61,329 nucleotides of DNA from Planctomycetota bacterium (GTDB lineage: Bacteria; Planctomycetota; Planctomycetia; Pirellulales; Pirellulaceae): assembly GCA_017303505.1 (NCBI GenBank), contig JAFLCP010000028.1, positions 1 through 61,329 on the forward strand, given 5' to 3'. Below, one piece after another: positions 26,290 to 35,458 of the stretch. A program made the position numbers and the translations under genes. Numbering within the stretch: position 1 is the stretch's first letter; each line of letters opens with the position of its first letter. A model generated the notes under the pieces. It did not search any database. It saw only the letters and a list, made by a program, of their open reading frames with translations, and was not told the origin of the DNA.

Positions 26290-28953
26290 ATGGATAAAGA
26301 TCGTAAAGGACTCGGTTGGGTCTACGCAGCGGCAATCGCGGTCGGGCTCACATTGATCATCTACGTCTTTGAAGTAGAAGCTTTGCGTTTTGGGTGGTTT
26401 CATTTTGAATCGCGACAAGCGGTCAAGCAGGTTACCTCCACCACCAGCAAGCCCCTTCCGATTGAAACCTATGATGCCGGACCAGCCATTGCAGATGTGG
26501 CAGAGTTTGAAGTGGCCGACCCACTCGCTCCCTCGACACCCATTTTGGCTCAGAACAATCTCACAGAACCGCTAGAACCCGCTCCACTTGTCGCGTTGCT
26601 CGCGCCTGTTGCCGATTCTGACGCAGATGGAATTCCATCCAATGAGATGATTGATCCGCAATTAGAGGCCACTGAGCCTGCGTTTGCGCGTCCTACTTCG
26701 CAATTGGTTTCCGCGCGGCGGATGGTCGAAGATGAACTACCGGCGAATCCATCAATTACCCAAGAACGCACTCTGGACAGTGGCGGTTGGCCTGCAGCGC
26801 CTGCCTTAATCGAGCTTCTGGATCGACTCATCGAACCAACCGATGCCGCATTCAGCATCTCAGACGCATCTGAGATGGAGGCCAATGCGGAGTCCGAGTC
26901 TCCCGTCAAACAATGGCATACTCATGTCACCGCAGAGTTGATGTATTTGTGGGGTTTAGATTCATTAGCTGAAGAACAATCCCGCCTGTCACTCGAGCGT
27001 CTTGCCTCTCTCATTGTTGTCGGGGAAAACATCGCTGATGAACTCGATAACGCAGAATTGGCTTACCGACTTCGAACGACTCTTTATGGACTTCAACGCC
27101 GCGTGACGGTGTGGCAAGCTATTTGGACAGCTCTTCAAAAGCCCGATGTGCATCTTATCGATATGCGGGCCAGTTCCTTGACCTCAGCCGACATTCGCCA
27201 AAGCCTTACCGAAGTGAGAAACTTGGTCGCTAAAACCGGTGACGCGGAAGGCTGGAGCAAATATTTGTTGTTAGATGAGATCGACTCGGTCTTAGCCGTT
27301 GAGAGTCCGAGTGCCAAGACAACCGGTCCAGTAGCACGTCGATTTCTGGCTCGTGTTACTTGGCAACGTTTGAGTGACGAACAGATTGATTTTCTTTATC
27401 GCGAACCGATCGTGAAGCTTCGTGAGCAGCTCTATCCTTGGGCACAACAACCGGTCAATTATCGCCGTATGTTGGTCGAACTGGAACTGCTGGAAGAAGA
27501 TCCAATCAATCGTTGCCGGGCTAATTTAGCCGATTCACTTCAAAGCCTACGGTTTTCGCCACAACCAGAACTCGTGCATGTGGCGCATGTCATGAACGAC
27601 TACTATCGCAATGCCAACTTGCGACTGGCTGTATCCAAGTCCTTTGTAGAACGCATGCTTCCCAAACGCGAATGGGAATCACGTCCTGTTCGTCAAAACA
27701 TTTTGGGCGCCGACACTCGAGGTACAAGCCAAGTTCTGACACAGCTTTCATTGAACTTTGTACCATCCTCCGATTCATGGCAAGTTGACATCGGCGTCGA
27801 TGGCAAGATTCTGGCCCAGACTCGCTCAACCAAAGGTCCGGCAACGCTCTACAACCAGCAGAACACCGATGTGCATACCTCACGCTCGTTGCGGCTTAAT
27901 CCGCAAGAGCTCGTCGTGCAACAAAAGGGTGATGCGGACGTAAAACTCAACGATCGCTTGAAGAAATTTGAAACAAGCTTCGACTCCCTGCCTATCATCA
28001 ATCAATTCTTCCGAGCTGTTGTCGCCCAACAAGTTGAACAACAACGTGGTGTGGCCCAGCAACTCGCGAAGCGCATTGTCAAGAATCAAGTGGATCGCGA
28101 GTTCGATAAAACTCTTGAAACACAACTGGAACAAGCCGAAGATCGCTTGGTTGAGAAAGTTCTCGATCCTTTGACAAAGCTGAATCTAAGCCCTTTGGTT
28201 GTCGATTTGCAAACGACCGAGCAACGGCTGTTGGTTCGATACCGTGTCGCTGCTCAAACACAATTGGCCGCACATACTCCACGCCCTCGAGCGCCATCGG
28301 ATAGCGAACTCAGTGTTCAACTGCATCAGTCTGCTCTTAACAACACCATCGCTCAATTTGGTCTTGGGGACCGGTTGTGGCCGCTGACCGAATTATGCGA
28401 AAAGATGGTTGGCGTGTTCGGTGATGGAAGCATGGGTGTTGGTGACGACATTCCAGAAAACGTATTCATTCGCTTTGCTCCTTATCGCCCGATATCGGTT
28501 GAGTTTGATCGAGGTAAGGTTTGGATTACATTGCGTATTGCCGAGTTACATCAAGAAGGTGGTATTCACCTAGAACGTTTCATCGTTCGCACGTCGTATC
28601 TCGCAGATGTCTCGGGATTGCAGGCGGGGTTAACCCATGATGGCCCAATCAGCATCGATGGATACCGGCTCGGTATTCGCGAACGAGTGCCCATCCGCTT
28701 GATATTCTCGAAGGTCTTCAGCAAGCAGAATTATATTCCCGTCTTGGCTCCGAAAATCTCTGAAGATCCTCGCTTAACGGGGCTCGCTGTTTCGCAGTTG
28801 GAGTTTCGAGATGGCTGGCTCGCATTAGCGCTGAGCAGCGAACATTCGCCGCACATTGCAAATGTGCAGCGAATGTATCCTGTACGAAGTGCTGATCAAT
28901 CGAGCTCAACCAGCGGCGTCGATAATGGGGAGGAAGCTGTCCGCCTTAAGTGA
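26290..28953 (+). CDS. Large membrane-anchored protein of unknown function
   Basis: 887 residues with a strong ribosome site. A single hydrophobic anchor spans residues 10-28 (VYAAAIAVGLTLIIYVFEV). Residues 35-210 are low in complexity and rich in Pro, Ala and acidic residues, likely a linker. The rest mixes helical stretches (210-480) with a longer domain that holds repeated helix-charged segments around 540-640 (QQVEQQRGVAQQLAKRIVKN). I recognise no catalytic motif or family. It overlaps the 3' end of the convergent tpiA gene by 48 bp. Confidence 0.7.
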   Translation: MDKDRKGLGWVYAAAIAVGLTLIIYVFEVEALRFGWFHFESRQAVKQVTSTTSKPLPIETYDAGPAIADVAEFEVADPLAPSTPILAQNNLTEPLEPAPLVALLAPVADSDADGIPSNEMIDPQLEATEPAFARPTSQLVSARRMVEDELPANPSITQERTLDSGGWPAAPALIELLDRLIEPTDAAFSISDASEMEANAESESPVKQWHTHVTAELMYLWGLDSLAEEQSRLSLERLASLIVVGENIADELDNAELAYRLRTTLYGLQRRVTVWQAIWTALQKPDVHLIDMRASSLTSADIRQSLTEVRNLVAKTGDAEGWSKYLLLDEIDSVLAVESPSAKTTGPVARRFLARVTWQRLSDEQIDFLYREPIVKLREQLYPWAQQPVNYRRMLVELELLEEDPINRCRANLADSLQSLRFSPQPELVHVAHVMNDYYRNANLRLAVSKSFVERMLPKREWESRPVRQNILGADTRGTSQVLTQLSLNFVPSSDSWQVDIGVDGKILAQTRSTKGPATLYNQQNTDVHTSRSLRLNPQELVVQQKGDADVKLNDRLKKFETSFDSLPIINQFFRAVVAQQVEQQRGVAQQLAKRIVKNQVDREFDKTLETQLEQAEDRLVEKVLDPLTKLNLSPLVVDLQTTEQRLLVRYRVAAQTQLAAHTPRPRAPSDSELSVQLHQSALNNTIAQFGLGDRLWPLTELCEKMVGVFGDGSMGVGDDIPENVFIRFAPYRPISVEFDRGKVWITLRIAELHQEGGIHLERFIVRTSYLADVSGLQAGLTHDGPISIDGYRLGIRERVPIRLIFSKVFSKQNYIPVLAPKISEDPRLTGLAVSQLEFRDGWLALALSSEHSPHIANVQRMYPVRSADQSSSTSGVDNGEEAVRLK

Positions 28954-29661
28954 TGCACCACCTACCAACGCTCCGTCGATGTTGGGTTGGCTCAATAATT
29001 CTTTGGCGTTATCGGCTTTCACACTGCCACCGTACTGAATTCGAACTTTCTGTGCGGTGTCTGCACCGAACATCTTGGTTAGCAAGGCTCGAATGTCGGC
29101 ATGCACTTCTTCCGCTTGAGCGGGAGAGGCTGTCTTGCCAGTACCAATAGCCCAAACGGGTTCGTAAGCGAGAACAATTCCGGCAGCTTGCTCGCTGGTG
29201 AGCCCGGCTAGGGAACCTTCGCATTGAGTGCGAACAACAGTGGTAGTCTGGCCAGCTTCGCGTTGGTCCAAGGTTTCGCCCACACACACGATGGGGACCA
29301 AACCTACCTTCAACGCCGCATGTACTTTTTGATTCACTTGGGTATCGGTTTCACCCATCAATTGGCGGCGTTCACTGTGACCCAAAATGACATAGCGGCA
29401 ACCGATATCTTTCAACATTTTGCCGCTGACTTCGCCCGTGTAGGCACCTTCATCCGTGTGATACATGTTCTGGGCGCCCAAGGCGATGTGGCTGCCGCGC
29501 AATGCCGCCCCCACATCATGCAGATACACCGAAGGTGGGCAAACGGCGACTTCAACCTTATCCGATGCCTTGCTCTTGTCCAACAATTGATGAATCAACG
29601 CAACACTGCTGTCACGCAATAGATTCATCTTCCAATTACCTGCAATCAATGGCTTTCTCAC
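28906..29661 (-). CDS. tpiA: Triosephosphate isomerase
   Basis: 251 residues, the glycolytic enzyme that interconverts DHAP and glyceraldehyde 3-phosphate. Catalytic residues are visible as K11 (GNWKMN), H95 (ILGHSERR) and E167 (AYEPVWAIGTG); the phosphate-binding loop is YGGSVKADNA. Length is standard. Its last 48 bp overlap the 3' end of the convergent 887-residue gene, so transcripts from both strands would pair there. It is not placed in a glycolytic operon here. Confidence 0.97.
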   Translation of the reverse strand: MRKPLIAGNWKMNLLRDSSVALIHQLLDKSKASDKVEVAVCPPSVYLHDVGAALRGSHIALGAQNMYHTDEGAYTGEVSGKMLKDIGCRYVILGHSERRQLMGETDTQVNQKVHAALKVGLVPIVCVGETLDQREAGQTTTVVRTQCEGSLAGLTSEQAAGIVLAYEPVWAIGTGKTASPAQAEEVHADIRALLTKMFGADTAQKVRIQYGGSVKADNAKELLSQPNIDGALVGGASLKADSFLPIIDAAG

Positions 29662-29810
29662 AGCGTACCTCGTCGATCAATCGATGTGCTTTTAAGAACA
29701 ATAAAGGAAGCACGAAAGATACCACGAATGGCATACTTGGGGTAGTGGAGACGAGAGCACACCAACACCACTTGCAACCGACATGACAAGACATGTTTAG
29801 CCGATCGGGG

Positions 29811-30269
29811 CTACTTGCCTTTGACGAGTTTCAATGTCACGGTCACTTCGTTTTTGCCTACAGGTTCCACCGATATTTCGATACCTGAGGTGGCATAATC
29901 ACCGTATCGAGGATTAACACGTGGCCCATGTCCGTGGGCTGCAAAACTCAAATCCTCGGTGATGATCATTTGCTGAATGATCACTTGATGTTTGCCGGCA
30001 ACCGCTCCATCATCCGGCTCCCAAGTCGATAACTTAAATGAGCCATCTTTTTCAATCTTGCCACGAGCGCTGACCAGATGATCTAAAGAACGAAACTCAA
30101 TCGTTCCCAATTGGCAAGCCTCACCATTCTCAAAAACCACTTTTCCAACGACGGGATATGTTGGAGGATGAGATGGACCGCAACCCATTATGGCGGCGAT
30201 AAAAAGAGAGAGGCTCAACAAGCCTACGCGGTACGACCAATAACGATGAACGAAGCCGAAGTTTTGCAT
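29811..30269 (-). CDS. Small lipoprotein, transthyretin/carboxypeptidase-regulatory-like
   Basis: 152 residues. Signal peptide with lipobox IMGC (C30). The mature part YPVVGKVVFENGEACQLGTI, then EFRS, KDGSFKLSTW and GKHQVIIQQ follow the single beta-sandwich pattern common among small planctomycetal lipoproteins encoded next to DUF1559 genes. It lies 53 bp downstream of the DUF1559 start-to-stop unit on the same strand, which fits that habit. Function unknown. Confidence 0.75.
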   Translation of the reverse strand: MQNFGFVHRYWSYRVGLLSLSLFIAAIMGCGPSHPPTYPVVGKVVFENGEACQLGTIEFRSLDHLVSARGKIEKDGSFKLSTWEPDDGAVAGKHQVIIQQMIITEDLSFAAHGHGPRVNPRYGDYATSGIEISVEPVGKNEVTVTLKLVKGK

Positions 30270-30312
30270 AGTGATTATTCAAAGCAAATCGAGAATGAAT
30301 CGCGGTTCAGGC

Positions 30313-31323
30313 CTATTCTTCAGGAACAGGGATGTACTCTGAATTGCTTCGATTGGCCAATTGTCCCAAGAAAATCGTATCCATTGCGACAGTCACCGTG
30401 CGCACACTTCCGTCAGCCATCGCAAACGTAGTCACACCTGGATGCCAACTGCCAAAGCTGTAGTACGTTGAGACGGTATCGTGTGGGCCTTTGCCAAGCG
30501 GCTGCCCTGGACCGGTTACCCGCGATGAACTCGGTAATGAGTCACCATCATAAATCGGACCATCTTCAGGAAATCTACCCAGCCACTCGATCGCAAGATG
30601 CTTCTCTCCAACCAGCAACGTATGACTCGTTCCATCAGCGATGCTGGCGAAACGAATCTTATCGGTCCAACCTGTCACGTTTTGCCCGTTGCAAACAGGT
30701 CGGCTGGAAATCAATGGTCCCGTTCCATTACCGCCGTAATAAAAATCGGTTGGTGCGCCCACAGATCCAGGGCTCATGTCCCCATGGTTCGCAGCGTAAT
30801 CACCTAGAGCTCCCGTCACGGACACAGCCCCAGCGCCACCTGGGATTGGACATCCACATGGCAAACGACCTGGACTTGAACCACCCACGGATGATGTACC
30901 GATCGCCAAGCCGGCTCGCTTCGATGGACAATAGAAAATCGACGAGGCTGTTTCACGCAATAACTGCGGATGCGTTTCCCAACCCGCAAACACATTCCAT
31001 TGATTGGCTTGGTTGTTCATTTCGATGTAAGGCATGATATGAACGAACCACGTCGGTTGCGTCTTGCCACATGTGTATTGAGCACTATCACCAGGCCGAG
31101 GCGTCAACCGGGCCGGTGGCAAACAACGATTGGTGGATTCGAAGTTATGGACCGCCAAAGCCAATTGACGAATATTGTTGCCGCACTGCATACGCCGCGC
31201 CGCTTCACGAGCCGCTTGAACGGCTGGCAACAACAGTCCCACCAAGATGCCGATGATCGCAATCACGACCAACAACTCGACGAGCGTAAATCCAGCGTAT
31301 TTCGACAACGTTCTTTTTGTCAC
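30313..31323 (-). CDS. DUF1559 protein with type IV pilin-like N-terminus
   Basis: 336 residues from a GTG at 31323 (frame open to a TTG at 31350). The N-terminus [20 protein letters not shown] is a prepilin peptidase site with a pilin-like hydrophobic helix, followed by [20 protein letters not shown], the standard start of DUF1559. Near the C-terminus [12 protein letters not shown] is the H-X9-DG signature. The family is strongly expanded in Planctomycetota and its members are thought to be secreted or cell-surface proteins. This gene is the best taxonomic marker of the window. Confidence 0.95.
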   Translation of the reverse strand: MTKRTLSKYAGFTLVELLVVIAIIGILVGLLLPAVQAAREAARRMQCGNNIRQLALAVHNFESTNRCLPPARLTPRPGDSAQYTCGKTQPTWFVHIMPYIEMNNQANQWNVFAGWETHPQLLRETASSIFYCPSKRAGLAIGTSSVGGSSPGRLPCGCPIPGGAGAVSVTGALGDYAANHGDMSPGSVGAPTDFYYGGNGTGPLISSRPVCNGQNVTGWTDKIRFASIADGTSHTLLVGEKHLAIEWLGRFPEDGPIYDGDSLPSSSRVTGPGQPLGKGPHDTVSTYYSFGSWHPGVTTFAMADGSVRTVTVAMDTIFLGQLANRSNSEYIPVPEE

Positions 31324-31350
31324 GAGGCAGTCCGCGATATGTGGTTCCAA

Positions 31351-31747
31351 AACAGACTCGTCCGCTCACGATTTCGATCGAGCTGCGTATAACCTTGTTT
31401 TATCTCCCCCTATGATACTCCGCCGAGTGGAAAGTTCCCACGGAAATGGGAGGGAGTTTCCCCCGATTTGCCAGGTGGCACAGCGTCACACCCCCAAAAA
31501 TCCAGGAAATAACGATTTTGTCAGCGGATTGTCGAAACGTTTTCCCGGATTTAACAGCGATCGAATTTTCAGCCCAAATATCTTTCCTTCCAAGCCTCAA
31601 TTTCCGCCGAAATCCACTCCCCCGATTGGAAAACCGTGGCAACCAATACCCAGCAAAGCTACACTAACCCCCAATTAAGGGCAGTTATTCTCGTTTTAAG
31701 TCGAAAGTGTGGTTCAACGTGTAGTCGAAATGGCATGAGGTTTATCC
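31351..31747. other. Divergent intergenic region
   Basis: 397 bp (424 bp from the chosen GTG) between the DUF1559 gene (minus) and the unknown four-gene cluster (plus). It should carry promoters in both directions. Frames here are short and uncredible. No repeat element seen. Confidence 0.5.
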
Positions 31748-33031
31748 ATGATCGAAATCCCAGTCTCATTCTGTCGGACTTTGGAACAGTGGACCCTGGA
31801 AGGTGGCAACCTCGAGCAACAACTGGCCGAATTTCGGCAACATACCATTTCCACCGAAAGCGAAGTTCATTCGATCTGCCATTCGTTAGACGCGCTACAC
31901 AATCACGCTGAACTTCTTTCGGCGCTCGACCAACACCCATTGCCCCTATTGGCTCATTACTTTCGTGGCGTCGTAGATCCAGGCTTGCAACAAACGATCA
32001 TCAACGAAGGACTCCCCGTACTGCGTTGGTTTGTTGCCGATGCGCTTGCTGGTAAACCGCACCAAGACCATGACCTAATGATTGTACTTGAGGTGTTGGC
32101 ACAATATCGCCAAAAAGAAGATGTCTCGTGGATCTATAAAGCGATCCTGCATCCGATAGCCCCCAATGATCCGCAATGGTTTGCCATCCTGGCCACCTAT
32201 CGAGATTCCCATCCTTACCTCAAGCCGTTTGTACAAGCGTTAGCCAAGCATCTTCCACCGGGACGAGCATGCTTGGCATTTCTCAAACTGTGCGATCACA
32301 TCGCCGAGACCAAACAGTATCAGTCTCATGCATTTAACGGTCTGGTGGGGATAGAGAAACTCAAGAGCTACTTGCATCCACAAAGCAATCGCCCGCAAGA
32401 GTTCGCCCGAGCTGCAGTACGCACCGCAGCGCTGTTGGAACAAGCAAATCGTGAGATCCTATTGTCGCTAGCCGATCAACATCCAGAACCCGCCATTGCC
32501 TTCTTGGCCAGCGTGACTCGCGCGGCCCTCGGTGATGCTCAAGAGGCCGAGTCATTAGTGGAACGTTGCCGAGACGTTCGTCGCAGTTACGAGACCCAGC
32601 TCAAACTCAAAGAAATCGGCATGGACTCATTGATCCCTGAAGAAGCCCTGCGGCCAGAGTTTTTGCCCTTAGCTCAAACTTCACATTGGCTGGAGTTTCA
32701 AAGCGAATTGCATCGTGCTCCTGATCGCTTGGCATTATTGGAAACGCGCGATTTATTTTGGTTACCTCGTCACCAACAATGCCGGTTATATTTGGTAAAG
32801 TACGAATACGACCAACCGGTGGGAGAAAAAGGCATCACAAGCGGTGTGGCAGTGGTCGGCTCCGTCACGCATTCGTTGATCGGCGAAACTGATGTCACGA
32901 TGGACGCCGCTGATGTTCTCGGCCTCCACTGCTGCTGGGAACTAGAGGCTCTACACGACCCGCTAGCCCCACGAAACAGAACAGCCAAAATGGGACGTAA
33001 TCTCCTCCGAAAACACAACCCAAATTTTTGA
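31748..33031 (+). CDS. Unknown protein, mainly helical (first of a four-gene cluster)
   Basis: 427 residues, soluble, without signal peptide or membrane segment. The sequence is helical and Leu/Ala/Gln/His-rich through residues 1-330, like a HEAT-type scaffold, followed by a short beta-rich end (about 335-400: CRLYLVKYEYDQPVGEKG, then GVAVVGSVTHSLIGET). I do not recognise a family. It is followed after 12 bp by the 137-residue WHEFILF protein, so co-expression is likely. Confidence 0.65.
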   Translation: MIEIPVSFCRTLEQWTLEGGNLEQQLAEFRQHTISTESEVHSICHSLDALHNHAELLSALDQHPLPLLAHYFRGVVDPGLQQTIINEGLPVLRWFVADALAGKPHQDHDLMIVLEVLAQYRQKEDVSWIYKAILHPIAPNDPQWFAILATYRDSHPYLKPFVQALAKHLPPGRACLAFLKLCDHIAETKQYQSHAFNGLVGIEKLKSYLHPQSNRPQEFARAAVRTAALLEQANREILLSLADQHPEPAIAFLASVTRAALGDAQEAESLVERCRDVRRSYETQLKLKEIGMDSLIPEEALRPEFLPLAQTSHWLEFQSELHRAPDRLALLETRDLFWLPRHQQCRLYLVKYEYDQPVGEKGITSGVAVVGSVTHSLIGETDVTMDAADVLGLHCCWELEALHDPLAPRNRTAKMGRNLLRKHNPNF

Positions 33032-33043
33032 TAACACTTGTAG

Positions 33044-33457
33044 ATGCTTGATCCACAAAAATTGGCTCGCTCGGTGCTTGCCCAACATCCTGCGCTAGCC
33101 CAGAAAATCGCCAAAGCGACATTGGCCTCTGTAGCCGATGTAGAACATGGTCTGGAAGAGGCGATAAAATTCTTGTCATTAGCGAGTGAGCACTCAGCCA
33201 GCGAATGCACTCCATCACAACGAGTGGATCTTGTTTGGCATGAATTTATTTTGTTCACACGTCTCTACGCCAACTTTTGCCAACAACACTTCGGCAAATA
33301 CATCCATCATGAACCCGCAGCGGATGGAAAGGCTTGTTCCACCGCCTATGAACATACGCTAGAGTTATATCTGCAACGTTTTGGCCAGCCCGATCCTGCA
33401 TGGTGGAACGTTAAGAGTAAAGGGCAAGCAGGTTGCGGTATGTGCGATGCACATTAG
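33044..33457 (+). CDS. Small protein with a VDLVWHEFILFTR motif
   Basis: 137 residues, soluble. The centre carries a strongly patterned block, VDLVWHEFILFTRLYANFCQ followed by FGKYIHH, and later PDPAWWN and a Cys-containing tail (GCGMCDAH). The LVWHxFxLFTxxY pattern recalls the glycine-rich-domain-containing-protein-like family (PF07173-type), in which a His-containing helix motif is conserved; this is recall from the pattern, not a search. His and Cys residues could bind a metal. The 3' neighbour begins just 11 bp after its stop and encodes a protein with a Gly/Cys-rich tail, which makes a functional pair plausible. Confidence 0.65.
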   Translation: MLDPQKLARSVLAQHPALAQKIAKATLASVADVEHGLEEAIKFLSLASEHSASECTPSQRVDLVWHEFILFTRLYANFCQQHFGKYIHHEPAADGKACSTAYEHTLELYLQRFGQPDPAWWNVKSKGQAGCGMCDAH

Positions 33458-33468
33458 GAGAGCCATTC

Positions 33469-34626
33469 ATGTATTTCGCTTCGACACTCACCATCAATCC
33501 ATCTCAATTGACGCACATCCGTCGCAAGCCAACGCGTGGCTTCCGACGACTTGCGGAAATCCTCACCGCGAATGTGATTGCGACCAAAGAAGAACATGAA
33601 TCGTTCACCGCCTTTTCGATATTGCAAGACTTCAATCGAGCCTTTCGATCCATCGGCGTCAATGACATTGTCGAGATAACCTTGGATGATCGTGTTTTAT
33701 ACGAGGATCCACAAGGCGAAGATCAAGAAGACTTTGAACGCGCTATTGCAGCCGCCAAAGCCTCGGCCACTCAAACAGACCAAACTGCGTTTCAGAAACT
33801 ACGCCTGCTCCTCGAGCACAACCTTACCCATCTGACTATCGTGCTGCGTGTGACGATTGAACGCGTTCACCGACCAGGTGAATATCCGATCCGCATTGAA
33901 ATCAATGGACTTGATAGCGAGCTACAAGCAGCCTCCGACGATCCCAATACGCTCGAAGGAAAAATGAATCACATTTTTTCTACCCAAGAATCGTACGATA
34001 CCTATGTGGCTGAACGACGTGAAGAGTTCGATGCCTTTATCGATACCGTAGAAAAAGCGATTGAACAAACCATTCAAGTCGATCATATCTTGCGTCGAGT
34101 TACCACGAATGTCATTCGGCCTGGATTACAAAACAGTACCCGAAGAAACGGAACGGATAACACCAGCGATCCCACTCTTGGCCGCTACAATGATTACGAT
34201 GGGCCAGCCAGTGACTTGGCCTATATGTTCATGTGGTCGCACTTCATGCACGGTCACAACATGTTCGCCCATGACATTACGCTCGTCAACGAACATGGTG
34301 GGTCCCCGTTGGCCATTGGAGAAACAGGCTTAAACGCTGGTGAAACAGATCTCTTTAACCCGGAAGCTAATTTCGACGTTCGCGATGCGATGTCGATGCC
34401 CGAATTGGCAGCAGAAAACCCCGAAATCACAGCCGCCGATGCCAGTGAAAACCCTGGCATGTTCTCTTGGCTGGACGGCTTTTCTTTTGGAGACGACACC
34501 CATCATCACAGCCACAACTATGACACCGGTGATGTTAGTTCAGATGGAGGAAGCGATGGTGGCTCCTCCTGTGGTTCGTCATGCGGATCCTCTTGTGGCT
34601 CCTCGTGCGGCGGCGGTGGAGATTAG
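33469..34626 (+). CDS. Unknown protein with a Gly/Ser/Cys-repeat C-terminus
   Basis: 385 residues from the ATG at 33469, which has an AGGAG overlapping the stop of the previous gene. The body (1-340) is soluble, mixed helix and strand, with acidic stretches. Residues about 345-360 are His-rich (DDTHHHSHNY) and the last ~25 residues are Gly/Ser/Cys repeats of the form SSCGSSCGSSCGSSCGGG. Such tails are found in a few poorly known families and could bind metal, be cross-linked or be modified. No signal peptide. Function not recognised. Confidence 0.7.
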   Translation: MYFASTLTINPSQLTHIRRKPTRGFRRLAEILTANVIATKEEHESFTAFSILQDFNRAFRSIGVNDIVEITLDDRVLYEDPQGEDQEDFERAIAAAKASATQTDQTAFQKLRLLLEHNLTHLTIVLRVTIERVHRPGEYPIRIEINGLDSELQAASDDPNTLEGKMNHIFSTQESYDTYVAERREEFDAFIDTVEKAIEQTIQVDHILRRVTTNVIRPGLQNSTRRNGTDNTSDPTLGRYNDYDGPASDLAYMFMWSHFMHGHNMFAHDITLVNEHGGSPLAIGETGLNAGETDLFNPEANFDVRDAMSMPELAAENPEITAADASENPGMFSWLDGFSFGDDTHHHSHNYDTGDVSSDGGSDGGSSCGSSCGSSCGSSCGGGGD

Positions 34627-34667
34627 ATGATTCGCTAACGTACTTTACTAACCCGTAACTGACTCTT

Positions 34668-35138
34668 ATGCGTCCCAAGTTCGTTACCGTACCGTCGAGT
34701 ATGCTAGAGGGCGTGGATGCGTTGCTCATCTCAGGGCTCGGTTGCCTTGCCTTCGGCCTCACCTCTTTGACAGGCATCATTCCCGATTTCCCTCCGAACT
34801 ATTTTTTCATCGCTACCGGTGGCGCATTTCTTTTGCTCAGCCTTTTGTTCTGGATTTGTAGATTGCGCGTCGCTCTCACCGACGAAGGCGTCTCGTACGT
34901 CCCTCAAATGTACCATCGTTCCCACGATTTCCGTTGGGCACAAATTCAACAATGGTACTGGCTCCATCACCGCTACACCGACACCGATGGTGACCAACAA
35001 GAAGACAAGAAAATTATCTTGGTCATGATCGACGGTTCCTCTAAAACACTCGATTGGCCTTATTGTCCAACCATTGTTCAGCAAGACCTTGAACAACGCA
35101 TCGCTCCATCACCCACACAAATTCAAGAACAAACTTGA
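34668..35138 (+). CDS. Small membrane protein with possible PH-like cytosolic part
   Basis: 156 residues with two hydrophobic segments (about 18-40 and 46-66) followed by a soluble part. The soluble part reads LRVALTDEGVSYVPQMYHRS, then HDFRWAQIQQWYWLHHR and KKIILVMIDGSSKTLDWP, a strand arrangement like the bacterial PH domains found after two membrane helices. It comes 41 bp after the Cys-tail gene and may be the last gene of the cluster. The family assignment is tentative. Confidence 0.6.
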   Translation: MRPKFVTVPSSMLEGVDALLISGLGCLAFGLTSLTGIIPDFPPNYFFIATGGAFLLLSLLFWICRLRVALTDEGVSYVPQMYHRSHDFRWAQIQQWYWLHHRYTDTDGDQQEDKKIILVMIDGSSKTLDWPYCPTIVQQDLEQRIAPSPTQIQEQT

Positions 35139-35228
35139 GACAGGGCGAGAAAGCCAATTAAAAATTAGGAATTACGAATTACGAATTAGGAATTAGAAGT
35201 CTGGGAAGAGGCTGACGTTACGATCTTA

Positions 35229-35314
35229 GGAACCGCAAAAGTTGCGAAAGAAGCGAAAAAAGAACAATAATCAGTCTTCCCCTTTTCGCGATTTTCGTTC
35301 CTTTCGCGGTTCCC
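35229..35314. repeat. ACGAAA-type hairpin repeat
   Basis: An imperfect inverted repeat. Left arm GGAACCGCAAAAGTTGCGAA; right arm ends CGTTCCTTTCGCGGTTCC. It is preceded at 35163-35194 by an ATTAGGAATTACGAATTACG tract. Same family as 40048-40135 and the two copies after 43000. The rest of 35139-35458 shows no gene. Confidence 0.8.
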
Positions 35315-35458
35315 TACTGGCATGAACAGACGATTCGTGCGAAGTGCAGCAGCGCCCTATCGATCCGTTGAAGTCGTCGTCAGAATGTTGCACAATGTCG
35401 CGGTCGACATGCTCGCCTCCCGAACTAGCTCTCTCCCTACCAACTCCCCGCAAACAAC

